Part shown: positions 9,470-19,056 of the stretch, piece by piece
Layout: each line of letters starts with the position of its first letter
How positions within the stretch are numbered: the stretch's first letter is position 1
Source of the DNA: Choristoneura fumiferana
Lineage: Eukaryota; Arthropoda; Insecta; Lepidoptera; Tortricidae
Reading direction: 5' to 3'
NCBI RefSeq assembly: GCF_025370935.1
Contig: NC_133501.1
Span: forward strand, 2,125,321 to 2,189,320
Length of the DNA: 64,000 bases
The notes under the pieces: model-generated
Databases searched by the model: none
Told to the model about the DNA's origin: nothing
The model's input: the letters and a program-made list of their open reading frames with translations, nothing else
Program-made: the position numbers and the translations under genes

Positions 9470-11143
9470 CTGTGAAAGACAAAATAAAACTAGTATCAAA
9501 CTAAATATTATATATATTTTATATATTATAAATGCGAAAGTTTGTACAGTGCCGGTCAAAAGCTAAGTTCACTCTGTGATTTCGGCTATTTTATATCAGA
9601 TATTTCGAAGCGTCCAAGGTGGTCAAAAATATCGGCACATGCACTCTATTATTAAGGTATTAGAGTTCATTTTTGACTACATACGTACATTTTTTACTAT
9701 AAGAAAAGATAAAGTCAAAGTAAAAGTCTAAATATCTTTATTCAATTTAGGCTATAACAAGCACTTATGAATGTCAAAAAAAATCTACCACCGGTTCGGA
9801 AAAACATCTGTTGAGAAGAATCCGGCAAGAAACTCAACGAGGTTATTTTTTTTAAACAGATTTACAATATTATTAAACGATATCTATAATACATCATAAG
9901 TATTTAACACAACTTTATTTTAACACATTAGGTTCGCTATTTGAACGGATCGCTAATGCGGATCGGAATTATTTCCAAATATCCCTGTCCATGATATAAT
10001 CATTAACTTTATAATACGCCTTAGATATTAATGCCTTCTTGACAAGAGATCTGAATTTTGTATCCGTTTCGTATGCAATCTCCCAGAAACGACTATTTGC
10101 TTTTAGCCAGTCTGTAAGATGTAACTTCAAGTGTCCCTGTGTTTCTAGTAGCCTTTGGCTATTCACTAAATCCTTGTTCCAACCGTTCCATGCTTACCTC
10201 TTTGGCCACTTCATCACAATACTCGATGTCCAGTTCGTGTAGTGTTTCTATGTGTTCGTTCACAAACGCTATGGGCACCAGGATCATATGTTTTCTGCCC
10301 TGTTTTGCGTATAGCTGAAATAAAAAAATAGATACTTATAGCGTTTTGCAATTAATCCTCATCATCATTCCAGCCTATATACGTCCCACTGCAGGGCAGA
10401 GGCCTCCTCTCAGAACAAGAGGGCTTGGGCCATAAGTTCCCACGCGGGCCCAGTGCGGATTGGGAACTTCACACGCACCATTGAATTGCTTCGCAGGTTT
10501 GTACAGGTTTCCTCACGATGTTTTCCTTCACCGCAAAGCTCGTGGTAAATTTCAAATGTAATTCCGCACATGAATTTTGAAAAACTCAGAGGTGCGAGCC
10601 GGGGTTTGAACCCACGACCCTCTGCTTGAGAGGCGATAGGTCAAACCAAACCAAACCAAACCACGGCTTCCAAACATCCTAAGCAATTAATTCTATTTAT
10701 ATTATAAATGCGAAAGTTGATAGCTGGACGTCTGGAGTAACACATAGGCTACTTTTTATCCCGATATTCCAACGGGATAGGGATAAAATCTCGAAATAAC
10801 AACCGTTGGGCTTAGAGTCATGAAATTTAGTATGTAGGTAGCTGGACGTCTGGAATAACACATAGGATACTTTTTATCCCGATATTCCCACGGGACAGGG
10901 ATAAAATCTTGAAATTTCAAGCTCAATGAAGGAATTTGTAAGATCCCGGAATTTCAATTGTAACTAACAAATCGAGTAGTTAACGCGTGCGAAGACGCGG
11001 GTAAACTCTAGTTAATTATAATAGGTAAGAATGCTGGCAGAAGAGGCGGGCGGAGAAAGAAGTCAGTGAGCCGAGTTCAAAAGAAATGTATAAGAGCAGT
11101 GTGCAATATGCATATTCTGGTTAGGAGGTAGCAAAGGATATCC

Positions 11144-11187
<44 letters not shown>

Positions 11188-14100
11188 TCACGCATGTATT
11201 CCCAAATGGGGTAGGCAGAGCACACGAAATGTTACCGCTTCGGAGCCACTTTAACAATTTTAGGTTTTAAGTTTGACAAAAACGGTACAATAGTGACAGG
11301 TTGCTAGCCTGTCGCCTACGGTATACCTTAACCTATATCCTCAGTCGCCTCTTACGACATCCACGGAAGAAATGGAGAGGTATAATTCTAACCCGACACC
11401 ACACGGATATCCAGTAGGTTAGGTTAATTAAGCCAAAAAATTTCTAAGTCCTTATATTGGTTACCCTTTGGTACACCCGGACACGCATGTTCTGATTGGT
11501 TTTTTGGAATCTTTTTGTATTTTTACGGTCATCCCGTAAAACCCATATCGGAAATACAAAAAAGTAACAAAAATTTGGAATAGAAATAAAAAATACAAAA
11601 AGATTCCAAAAAACCAATCTCATTTTGAGTGCTGAAAGTTTCTCGATGAGGGCTACAGCATAGATGTTGGTAGCGTCACTGCTTAAGTGACTAAATAAGA
11701 TACAAACAGGCTGAGATATGTGGTGCATAGGGGAAATTCGTGTCTGTACCGTTGTCCAGCGATGGTGTAGCGGTAGCACGTGGCACGAAATGCCGAGGAC
11801 CTGGGTTCGATTCCCAGCGCTGGTCTTATTTTTCTGGTTTTTCTGTGCATCTATATTTCAGTTTGTATTTTCGATACGCATATTCTGGCCTTATGTAGAC
11901 CTCTATATTCATCATCATCATCATCAATATCATCATCATCTCAGCCGTAGGAAGTCCACTGTTGGACATAGGCCTCCCCCATAGACCTCCAGTTGCTTCG
12001 GTTGGAAGCGGCCTGCATCCGCCGTGAACCCGCGGTTTTAACCAGGTCCGTCCATCTCGTTGGTAGCCGGGCATTTGCCAAGGATTCTTAGCACCCCATG
12101 CCCCCGTTCATTTTTATCTTGAGGGGGGATTGCCAATACTCGCCACCCTTGGCAAGCGGGATGGCGAGCGCAGTATAAGATGTATAGTTTGTCACGACGC
12201 TGCTGCCCATCTTTTGATATCATCCCTCAGCCGGCTTCTACGGCGCCCAGGAGAAGAGGGTGGGGGGGGGGACATCAAACTCACTTTGATAGCGTCGTCA
12301 GTGTACGTGGTTGTAACCACGGCAGCGGGCCCACTTTGGACTGCTACACCAGCCAGAGGTGCATGTCTCTATACACTGCCTGGATGGCGACATTAGTGGC
12401 AACTCACCTTGATGGCGTCATCAGTGTACGGTTGTACCTAGCCACGGCAGCGGGCCCTCTTTGGACTGCTACACCAGCCAGAGGTGCATGTCTCTATACA
12501 CTGCCTGGATGGCGACATTAGTGGCAACTCACCTTGATGGCGTCATCAGTGTACGTGGTTGTAACCACGGCAGCGGGCCCTCTTTGGACTGCTACACCAG
12601 CCAGAGGTGCATGTCTCTATACACTGCCTGGATGGCGACATTAGTGGCAACTCACCTTGATGGCGTCATCAGTGTACGGTTGTAGCCACGGCAGCGGGCC
12701 CACTTTGGACTGCCACACCAGCCGGTGGGGGTTGGGGACACCGAGCTGGGACATGGTTAAAGCCACCGTAGCGGCCACCTCGTGGGGGTAAGTGTCTCCT
12801 CTCGATACTGCCTGGGGGGTCGAAAACAATGATAAGGTTTAAATCATAGCAGAGCAGAGATACATACATAAAATCACGCCTCTTTCCCAACGGGGTTGGC
12901 AGAGACTACATCCTTTCACTTGCTACGATCCTGGCATACAACTCTCGCTTCCTCTACATCATCAATCTTTTCATGCATGCACGTCGGTTTAGAGTACTCC
13001 TGACCCGACCTTTATTCTGAACGTCCTCGATTTGATCGTGGTAAGTTCGTCTAGGCCTTCCTCTTCCAACATTCCCATACAAGCTCGTCTTATAGATCTG
13101 CCTAGTCAATCTGTTATCATTCATTTACTCAACTTGCCCAAACCATCCAAGCATAGATAGATCGTATTTTGAAAAATTGTATTTTTACATTACATCATGG
13201 TTGTTTATTTATTTATTTATTTATTTCTCATAGATATTACATACACTTACTTACTGTACATATCCACTCGCCAAACTGATATTACAGTTTGTTGGGGTTT
13301 ATCCGCGGCTATTATTATTCTGCTGATGAATTAAAACTCCCATATTTTACTGAATTCTAATGGGACTTTCCTAAAATTATGATATTATACCTAACTACCG
13401 TCGCAATAAAAAGTAGCCCATGTGTCATTACAGACGTCCGACTATCTACATATCGTCACTACTTTGAAAAAAGCTGGTATCTCAAATCGATGATCCATCC
13501 GAGTGAACTTAATGATCATTGTTTTAAGGGTCAAATTTGTTGACGTATTGATTTGAGATACGATATTTTTTCAAAGTAGTGACGATATCAAATTCCATCC
13601 AAATCTATCTCGCCGTTTTCGCTTGAAGGAGCAACAAACATACACACACAAACTTTCGCGTCATCTACTATTAATATTAGTAGAAGTTAAAGTTTTTTCT
13701 GCCTTGTCATCATCATCATCATCATCAGCCGGATGACATCCGCTGCTGAACACAGGCCTCCACCTTAGAATGACAACTCGCCACTGCTTTCCGAGACTTA
13801 CGGGCAAGTCTCGCGACGTCAGCCCACCTGGTGGGAGGCCTGCCAACGCTTCGTCTTCCGGTTCGTGGTCGCCACTCGAGGACTTTTCTCCCCCAACGGT
13901 TATCTGTCATTCGAGCGATTTTGGGCATATTTTTAACAGCTACCATTACTGTCATTTTTACAAGATTTTCTTTAGCTAGCCCTGTTTATTTATTTATTTG
14001 TTTGGGTCAAATCCTGGAAGCTGAATTTGACCCACTTCCAGCGGTCCAATTGACTTGAAATAATCTGGTAGTGACACCTTGGTGGTCCTGCCAGGATCGT

Positions 14101-17100
14101 CTCCGCAGGAGGGAACTCCTCAATGGTTAATAGTACAGACTTGAAATTTGGTACGGATATGCAGTTTAAATGACAATGCAAGTACAGTGAAAAAAAAGTA
14201 CAGTCAGCAAAAAAGCTTGTATTCAAAATGAAATTTTTAACAGAAACTTATTTCTGCCTTGTACATACCTTTAAAGGCAGGCTATGTGCTGTGAACATGA
14301 TGAGCACGTCATCTCGCATTGACTCGTCAAACTTCAATAGTTTCTCCTGGATTCTCTCTGCAAACACTTGTGCTAGCAGCGGATGGGTCGCCCACCGCTC
14401 TATCATACTGAATTCTATGTTGCTAGGGATCGGCCTGGGAAAGAAACACATATCAATACATTAGAGAGAAATAAGATGGATTCCTGGGTGAAAAAATAAT
14501 AATCCTACTATCCACTTAATATTATAAATGCGAAAGTGTGTTTGTGTGTTTGTCCGTCTTTCACGCCGTAAAGGAGCGACGGATCGACGTGATTTTTGGC
14601 ATAGAGATAGTTTATGGGCCCGAGAGTGACATAGGCTACTTTTTATCCCGGAAAAATGCACAGTTCCCGAGGGAACAACGCGCGATAACCGAATAACACG
14701 CGGGCGGAGCCGCGGGCAAAAGCTAGTAATATTATAAAAGTGAAAGTTTGTGAGTGATTGAGTATGAGTTGAGTATGTTTGTTACTTCTTCACGCTGTAA
14801 CGGCAAGACGGATTTGGATAAAATTTAGCAAAAAGTTAGTTTATAACCTGGATTAAAACATAGGATACTTTTTATCCCGATATTCCATAGGATAGGGATA
14901 AAATTTGGAAATAACAACCGCTGGGTTTAGAATCATGAAATTTGGCATGGGTGTTTTAATTTAACGTCAATGAAAACCACGATGTAATTTTAGGGAATTC
15001 CCACGAGAATTTAATAAAATCCCGGAATTTCAAATCAACTGCTGTATCTAATGATTTGCGCGTGCGAAGCCGCGGGTAAACGCTAGTGTTCTATATGAAA
15101 AAAAAAATGTTAGATTAACAGAAAATATTGGCCCTCTCATTCTGAGAGGAGGCCTGTGCCCAGCGGTGGGACGTATATAGGCTGGGGTAGTGATTGGACA
15201 CTTTTTTTTTTTTGTCAATCAATCAAAACCAAATATGACAAACCTAACCTACCGTGTTCAATAAAACCATAAGAAAATACATCGAGATAAAGTTGGAAAA
15301 CCCCCGACATTGTCACTTCAAAGCTCAATATCTCAAAAACGGCTGAACCGATTCTGATAAAACATATGTAAGAACCATCGCTAGAAAACCTGCTTTCAAA
15401 TAAAAAACCCGCTTTCAAATCGGTCCACCCGTTTAAGAGCTACGGCGCCACAGACAGACACACATAGCGGTCAAACTTTAACACCCCTCTTTTTGCGTTG
15501 GGGGTTAAAAATACATTCTCCGCAACAGATCCTCGGACGTCTCTGGTTGAAACGCAGCCTTAGGCACTTGTCTCACCGCCAGCGAGGAAACGATTGGCTA
15601 TCGACTATTTTCTCGCTCAAGAAACGAACAAAAGATATAAGATCCTGTGTGAGTAAAAGAGACACGTATATTAATAGTTGATCGCTGGCTGTTCACACTG
15701 TCGGCGAGAACTCGCTCTTACATCTTTTGTCGCAGCGACAAGAGCTATAAAACTCGCTGAGCTATAGATACTCGCTCAGCGATGTCAGCTTGGCGGCCGC
15801 CCCGCACGAGCGAGTCGAGTGGAGCGAGTAATCGCCCGTCGCACGCGAACACTCGCTTACAGCCGAGCGACAAAACTACACTCGCTTCTCGCTGCTCGCC
15901 ACTCGTTTCTAGTTACTCGCTCTACTCGCTTCTCGCTCATCGTCGGCGGTGGGACCAGTGCCGTATTGTGGTATTGCTCTTACCTGTTCTTGTAGAAGTC
16001 GGCTATAGCATTGAAACTGGAGCCAGTGGTTGCACAGCTGTATTGAGGGTACTGGGAGAATATGACCGCGCGTTCTACGCCGTCCCTGCGTTAAATATAA
16101 CATTCGTATTAAATTAGCCGTGGTGGCCTAGTGGTTTGACCGTTCGCCTCTCAAACAGAAGGTCGTGGGTTCAAACCCCGGCTCGCACCTCTAAGTTTTT
16201 CGAAATTCATGTGCGGAATTACATTTGAAATTTACCACGAGCTTTGCGGTGAAGGAAAACATCGTGAGGAACCTGCACTAACCTGCGAAGCAATTCAATG
16301 GTGCGTGTGAAGTTCCAATCCGCACTGGGCCGCGGGGAACTATGGCCCAAGCCCTCTTGTTCTGAGAGGAGGCCTGTGCCCAGCAGTGGGACGTATATAG
16401 GCTGGGATGATGATGGATGATGATTAAATTAGTGTATGTATTAAAAATTATATTAGTCAAAAGAAAATAAGGGCCACTTGATTCTAATGAGGTAACAAAC
16501 AAACAGACTTATAAACTTTTGCATTTATAATGTTAGTGCTATGTACTAACTTCTCGAGCTGCTCAAAGGTCTCATGGGTGAACGGAGGCACGTATCTGAA
16601 GGCCACATAGTGCTGGTGGGGACCTGTCTCCGGGCTTATCAGGTCCAGTTGGTCTGTCAGCAATTTGCCTGCAACAAATCGTATAATTCATAGTCAAAGA
16701 CCCAAAGTCAAAATATCTTTATTTAATTTAGGCTGCAAGCACTAATGAATGTCAAAAAAATCAACCACTGGCCCAGAAATACCTGTGTTGAGAAGAATGC
16801 GCCAAAAAACTCAATAAATACATCTTACATTCCATGCTGTTGCAGTTGTTGGTGGGTGCAACCAACAGTTTTTAACCCGCAACGCAAAAAAAGGGGTGTT
16901 ATAAGTTTGACCGCTATATGTGTCTGCCTGTGGCACCGTAGCTCTTAAACGGCTGGACCAATTTAAATGCGGTTTTTAATGCAAACTGAGACATGGATGC
17001 ACAGAAAAACCAGAAAAGAGACCAGCGCTGGGAATCGAGCCCAGGTCCTCAGCAATCCATGCTGCGTGCTATAACCCCTACACCACCGCTGGACAGGAAT

Positions 17101-17543
17101 CTAGACACGAATTTTTCTTATGCATACATATCTCAGGTTGCTTATTTCTACTACGCTACTTATGCAGCAGCACTAGCGACATCTATGTTCCGCTCTCATC
17201 GAGAGACGTCACACTCTTTCGGAACCAACCGCTCACCCAGACAAGAGATGTTACTACTAAGCAATCAAATTATGATTGCCGTATGGAATATAAACAGTTG
17301 ATAAAAGTGCGCTAAATATGAGACTATACAATTGCATGTTATCTAATATTCTAGTCATTAGAAAAGCCAATCAGGACCTTGCAAATGTGTCCATTTCAAT
17401 ATAGGTGAGCCTCCTCCGATCTCCTTGTACTTTTTCTGCACTTCCGCCGTCCTGCGCGTTGCAATCCAAGGTCCCAGCTTGCTTTGAACAGGCAGCTGGA
17501 TCATGTCCCTATCTGTCATTATACGGAGGAGGTAGTCCCCAAC
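9227..17543 (-). CDS. FECH: Ferrochelatase, 3' seven exons (N-terminus missing)
   Basis: Ferrochelatase inserts ferrous iron into protoporphyrin IX, the last step of heme synthesis, at the mitochondrial inner membrane. Seven minus-strand exons join in phase: 17378-17543, 16551-16668, 15984-16085, 14269-14434, 12656-12811, 10198-10314 and 9227-9469, giving 355 residues. Hallmarks follow the human order: GGGSPI (about residue 40), QYPQYSCATTGSS (about 107), TAHSLP with the catalytic His (about 179), LVWQSKVGPLPW (about 215), LVPIAF, then ELDIEY with the active-site Glu (about 267). The family is usually about 370 residues after removal of the transit peptide. The first roughly 70-100 codons (transit peptide and LNMGGP region) should lie beyond 17543 but are replaced by a 100-N gap and telomeric sequence. 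Splice sites are GT-AG, except that exact ends were set by eye. The identity is secure; the first exons are not in this window. Confidence 0.96.
9705..10190 (-). pseudogene. LINE 3' tail in FECH intron
   Basis: The minus strand encodes the C-terminal segment ISKAYYKVNDYIMDRDIWK and a 3' UTR with TAAAGTTGTGTTAAATACTT, the same tail as the LINE at 58520-60655. It is 5'-truncated and ends at an A/T-rich tail near 9705. Inserted between FECH exons F and G, ending a few bases from the exon F donor. Confidence 0.85.
10198..10314 (-). CDS. FECH: FECH exon F
   Basis: 39 codons in phase 0, LYAKQGRKHMILVPIAF to ELDIEYCDEVAKE. The acceptor is TTATTTCAG and the donor AAAGAG|GTAAGC. It holds the active-site Glu of ELDIEY. 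A LINE tail abuts its donor side. Confidence 0.95.
10366..10668 (-). repeat. tRNA-derived SINE, minus copy in FECH intron
   Basis: Same family as 325-636. The head carries a short AACCAAACCAAACC expansion near 10645-10665, so box A is disrupted. Confidence 0.9.
10690..11012 (+). repeat. ATTATAAATGCGAAAGT repeat, two partial units
   Basis: TTATCCCGATATTCC occurs twice (about 10757 and 10877), with GTCTGGAATAACACATAGG between, then GCGAAGACGCGGG and a CTAGT end. Same family as 14728-15087. Confidence 0.65.
11141..11183. repeat. (AC)n microsatellite
   Basis: About 20 uninterrupted AC dinucleotides. The sequence after it (CATCACGCATGTATTCCC to about 11390) resembles 12865-13000 and forms another dispersed repeat. 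Confidence 0.9.
11494..11619. mobile_element. Perfect inverted-repeat element
   Basis: GATTGGTTTTTTGGAATC at 11494 and GATTCCAAAAAACCAATC at 11602 bound 126 bp. The arms are perfectly complementary for about 31 bp. Non-coding; a recent MITE or hairpin. Confidence 0.8.
11748..11875 (+). repeat. tRNA-like SINE, second family, plus copy
   Basis: Head AGCGATGGTGTAGCGGTAGC with box B GGGTTCGATTCCCAG, then TTTTTCTGGTTTTTCTGTGC. Matches 4945-5090. Confidence 0.82.
11918..12270 (-). repeat. LINE-tail repeat, ATCATC start
   Basis: A CATCATCATC run, then GGAAGTCCACTGTTGGACAT and AGGCCTCCCCC: the reversed 3' end of an RTE-like LINE. It then contains TTGCCAATACTCGCCA and CATCCCTCAGCCGG, which recur at 63800-63965. 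Confidence 0.7.
12284..12655 (-). pseudogene. Three tandem decayed copies of FECH exon E
   Basis: The copies lie at 12533-12627, 12408-12504 and 12284-12379, repeating every 123-125 bp with identical 28-bp spacers. Each keeps an acceptor-like CCAG|GCAG start and an ATCAAG|GTGAG-type donor (weakened in the last copy), but lacks about 60 bp of the exon middle and has a TGG-to-TAG change plus an indel before YTDDAIK. They cannot encode ferrochelatase. Spacers of 28 bp are too short to be spliced as introns. They arose by tandem duplication of one deleted exon copy. Confidence 0.88.
12656..12811 (-). CDS. FECH: FECH exon E
   Basis: Exactly 52 codons in phase 0, from AVSRGDTYPHEVAATV to LPWLQPYTDDAIK. 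The acceptor is CCCCAG|GCAG and the donor ATCAAG|GTGAG. Three internally deleted copies of this exon sit just downstream in the gene's direction (12284-12627). Confidence 0.95.
12850..13200. repeat. Dispersed repeat fragment
   Basis: ACATACATAAAATCACGCC and GGGGTTGGCAGAGAC resemble the stretch after the AC microsatellite at 11185-11230. No coding capacity. Confidence 0.45.
13450..13588. mobile_element. Inverted-repeat MITE
   Basis: The arms ATATCGTCACTACTTTGAAA and TTTCAAAGTAGTGACGATAT are perfect inverted repeats around a 139-bp non-coding unit, with TCTCAAATC and GATTTGAGA as inner arms. Confidence 0.85.
13700..13960 (-). pseudogene. RTE-type LINE 3' end
   Basis: The minus strand encodes WGRKVLEWRPRTGRRSVG and RPPTRWADV, the highly typical C-terminus of RTE-group endonuclease/reverse transcriptases, followed by a GATGATGATG tail on that strand. 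It is 5'-truncated to under 80 codons and lies in the FECH intron between exons D and E. Confidence 0.85.
13985..14225. repeat. Dispersed repeat shared with the right flank
   Basis: GGGTCAAATCCTGGAAGCTG, AGGATCGTCTCCGCAGGAG and GACTTGAAATTTGGTA recur in order at 55945-56215. A short piece (GAATCGTCTCCGCAGGAAGG) also occurs at 60942-60961. Confidence 0.75.
14269..14434 (-). CDS. FECH: FECH exon D
   Basis: The acceptor TTTCCCAG precedes PIPSNIEFSMIERWATHP, and the exon ends MFTAHSLPLK at an AAAG|GTATGT donor. It carries the invariant His of the SAHSLP-type motif that is thought to take protons from or bind the porphyrin. Confidence 0.94.
14513..15087 (+). repeat. Two tandem CGCGGGCAAAAGCTAGT repeats
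   Basis: The first unit is 14513-14727 (AATATTATAAATGCGAAAG to GCGGGCAAAAGCTAGT). The second, 14728-15087, begins AATATTATAAAAGTGAAAG and ends GCCGCGGGTAAACGCTAGT. The CTAGT 3' ends and AT-rich 5' starts are reminiscent of non-autonomous Helitron-like elements. That class call is an inference. Confidence 0.7.
15130..15192 (+). repeat. SINE 3' fragment
   Basis: CCCTCTCATTCTGAGAGG to CCCAGCGGTGGGACGTAT and AGGCTGGGG is the last 60 bp of the common SINE family. Confidence 0.8.
15200..15505 (-). repeat. LINE-derived or dispersed repeat with ACGGCTGAACCG
   Basis: AATATCTCAAAAACGGCTG and CCGTTTAAGAGCTACGGC, followed by a CTTTTTGCGTTGGGGGTTAA end, are also seen diverged near 5095-5270 and 16870-16980. 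Non-coding. Confidence 0.5.
15530..15940. repeat. CTCGCT-rich repeat in FECH intron
   Basis: Dense ACTCGCT, CTCGCTC and GAGCGAG words, ending just before exon C. A low-complexity or decayed dispersed element with no open frame of interest. Confidence 0.5.
15984..16085 (-). CDS. FECH: FECH exon C
   Basis: Encodes DGVERAVIFSQYPQYSC and then ATTGSSFNAIADFYKN. The acceptor is AACGCAG and the donor AACAG|GTAAG. The Cys in YSCATTG corresponds to the first of the four [2Fe-2S] ligands of animal ferrochelatase. Confidence 0.93.
16119..16418 (+). repeat. tRNA-derived SINE, plus copy in FECH intron
   Basis: Complete copy from GCCGTGGTGGCCTAGTGG to AGGCTGGGATGATGATGG, with intact box B GGGTTCAAACCCC. 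It lies between exons B and C. Confidence 0.92.
16551..16668 (-). CDS. FECH: FECH exon B
   Basis: 38 complete codons plus two split ones, from KLLTDQLDLISPETGP to FTHETFEQLEK. The donor is GAGAA|GTTAGT. The split lysine codon is completed by exon C, giving LEKDGVERAVIF, which aligns without a gap to the human sequence. Confidence 0.93.
16688..16815 (-). repeat. LINE 3' UTR tail in FECH intron
   Basis: AAATATCTTTATTTAATTTA and AATGAATGTCAAAAAAATC match the tail of the LINE at 58520-60655 in reverse. Only about 125 bp remain. Confidence 0.8.
16985..17118 (-). repeat. tRNA-like SINE, second family, minus copy
   Basis: Reverse complement of 4945-5090: GGATGCACAGAAAAACCAG, CTGGGAATCGAGCCCAGG (box B region) and CACCGCTGGACAGGAAT. 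Confidence 0.8.
17378..17543 (-). CDS. FECH: FECH exon A (first visible)
   Basis: An acceptor TTTACAG precedes VGDYLLRIMTDRDMIQLP, and the exon ends in LKWTHLQG at a CAAG|GTCCTG donor. It covers the RRT and IGGGSPI substrate-pocket segment. It starts in phase 0 within a conserved helix, so at least one upstream coding exon must exist. Confidence 0.93.
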
Positions 17544-17738
17544 CTGTAAAGACATTAATATTTTAAAAGTATATTTATATAAGCCCAAGTTGGGCGTAGG
17601 GAGCGTTTAAGTATTACGTAACGCAATTTGGGGAGAGGGGGGTCTTGTAAGACGTTACGATGCGTTACAGGGGCGGGAGGGTTCAAACAACGCGTTACGT
17701 CACCGTTTGTAACAAGTATGTATGTACTATAATGTCCT

Positions 17739-17838
17739 NNNNNNNNNNNNNNNNNNNNNNNNNNNNNNNNNNNNNNNNNNNNNNNNNNNNNNNNNNNNNN
17801 NNNNNNNNNNNNNNNNNNNNNNNNNNNNNNNNNNNNNN
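17739..17838. other. Assembly gap of exactly 100 N
   Basis: A run of exactly 100 N, the conventional length for a gap of unknown size placed between contigs. The left side is FECH upstream or intron sequence. The right side starts in a tandem repeat leading into telomeric CCTAA. See the finding on the join. Confidence 0.99.
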
Positions 17839-17965
17839 CAGTAAGGTGGAATTTTACCTTAGTAAGGTGGAATTTTACCTTAGTAAGGTGAATTTTACCT
17901 TAGTAAGGTGGAATTTTACCTTAGAAGGTGGAATTTTTACTTAGTAAAGGTGGAATTTTTACCTT
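17839..17965. repeat. 22-bp tandem repeat next to telomere
   Basis: About five and a half copies of AGTAAGGTGGAATTTTACCTT. AAGGT and ACCTT make each unit partly self-complementary. It grades into CCTAA repeats. Confidence 0.85.
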
Positions 17966-19056
17966 AACCTACTAAGGTAACCTAACCAAAACCTAACTAA
18001 ACCTAACCTATACCTAAAACCTAACCTAAATCCTATACCTAACCTAACCTATACCTAACTAACCTACCTAACCTAACCTAACTAACCTAACCTAACCTAA
18101 CCTAGTAACCAACCTAACCTAACCTAAACTAACCTAACTAACCTAACCTAACCTAACCTAAACCTAACCTAACCTAACCTAACCTAACCTAGACCGAACC
18201 TAAAACCTAACCTACTAACCTTACCTAACTAACTAACCTAACCTAACCTAACCTAACCTAACCTAAGTAAGGCTAACCTAACCTAACCTAACCTAACCTA
18301 ACCTAACCAACCTAACTAACCTAGTAACCTAACCTAACTAAATAACCTAAACCTAACCTAACCTACCTAACCTAACCTAACCTAACTAAACCTACCTAAC
18401 CTACCTAACCTAACCTAACCCTAACTACCTAACCAACCTAATCTAACCTACCTAAACCTAACCTAACCTAAACTAACCTAACCTAACCTAACCTAACCTA
18501 ACCTAACCTAACCTAACCTAACCTAACCAACCTAACCTAACCTAACCTAACCTAACCTAACCTAACCTAACCTAAGACCTAACCTAACCTAACCTAACCT
18601 AACCTAACCTAACCTAACCTAACCTAACCTAACCTAACCTAAACTAACCTAACCTAACCTAACCTAACCTAACCTAACCTAACCTAACCTAACCTAACCT
18701 AACCTAACCTAACCTAACTAACCTAACCTAACCTAACCTAACCTAACCTAACCTAACCTACCTAAACCTAACCTAACCTAACTCTAACCTAACCTAACCT
18801 AACCTAACCTAACCTACCTAACTAACCTAAAACCTAACCTAACCTAACCTAACCTAACCTAACCTAACCTAACCTAACCTAACCTAACCTAACCTAACCT
18901 AACCTAACCTAACCTAACTAACCTAACCTAACCTAACCTAACCTAACCTACCTAACCTAACTAAACCTAACCTAACCTAACCTAACCTAACCTAACCTAA
19001 ACCTAACCTAACCAACCTAACCTAACCTACCTAACCTAACCTAACCTAACCTAACC
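17966..19056. repeat. Insect telomeric repeat array (CCTAA)n
   Basis: About 1.1 kb of CCTAA with many one-base variants (CTAA, CCTAAA, CCTA). TTAGG is the standard telomeric unit of Lepidoptera and most insects. With the C-rich strand on + the chromosome end points left. It ends CTAACC at 19056, directly against the TRAS-like element, matching a break between C and T of the C-rich strand. Confidence 0.95.

Noticed and set aside
9969..10166. A small independent minus-strand gene of 65 codons
   Set aside because: Its last residues and its 3' flank match the tail of the LINE at 60346-60655, so it is a truncated LINE end.
12130..12685. Plus-strand frames with repeated SLYTAWMATLVATHL
   Set aside because: They come from antisense reading of the duplicated ferrochelatase exon copies. 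The repeat explains them fully.
17839..19056. An interstitial telomere site from an ancient chromosome fusion
   Set aside because: A 36-kb block with several telomere-specific elements in one polarity, next to an artificial 100-N gap, fits a true chromosome end better. A head-to-head fusion would show TTAGG on one side, which is not seen.
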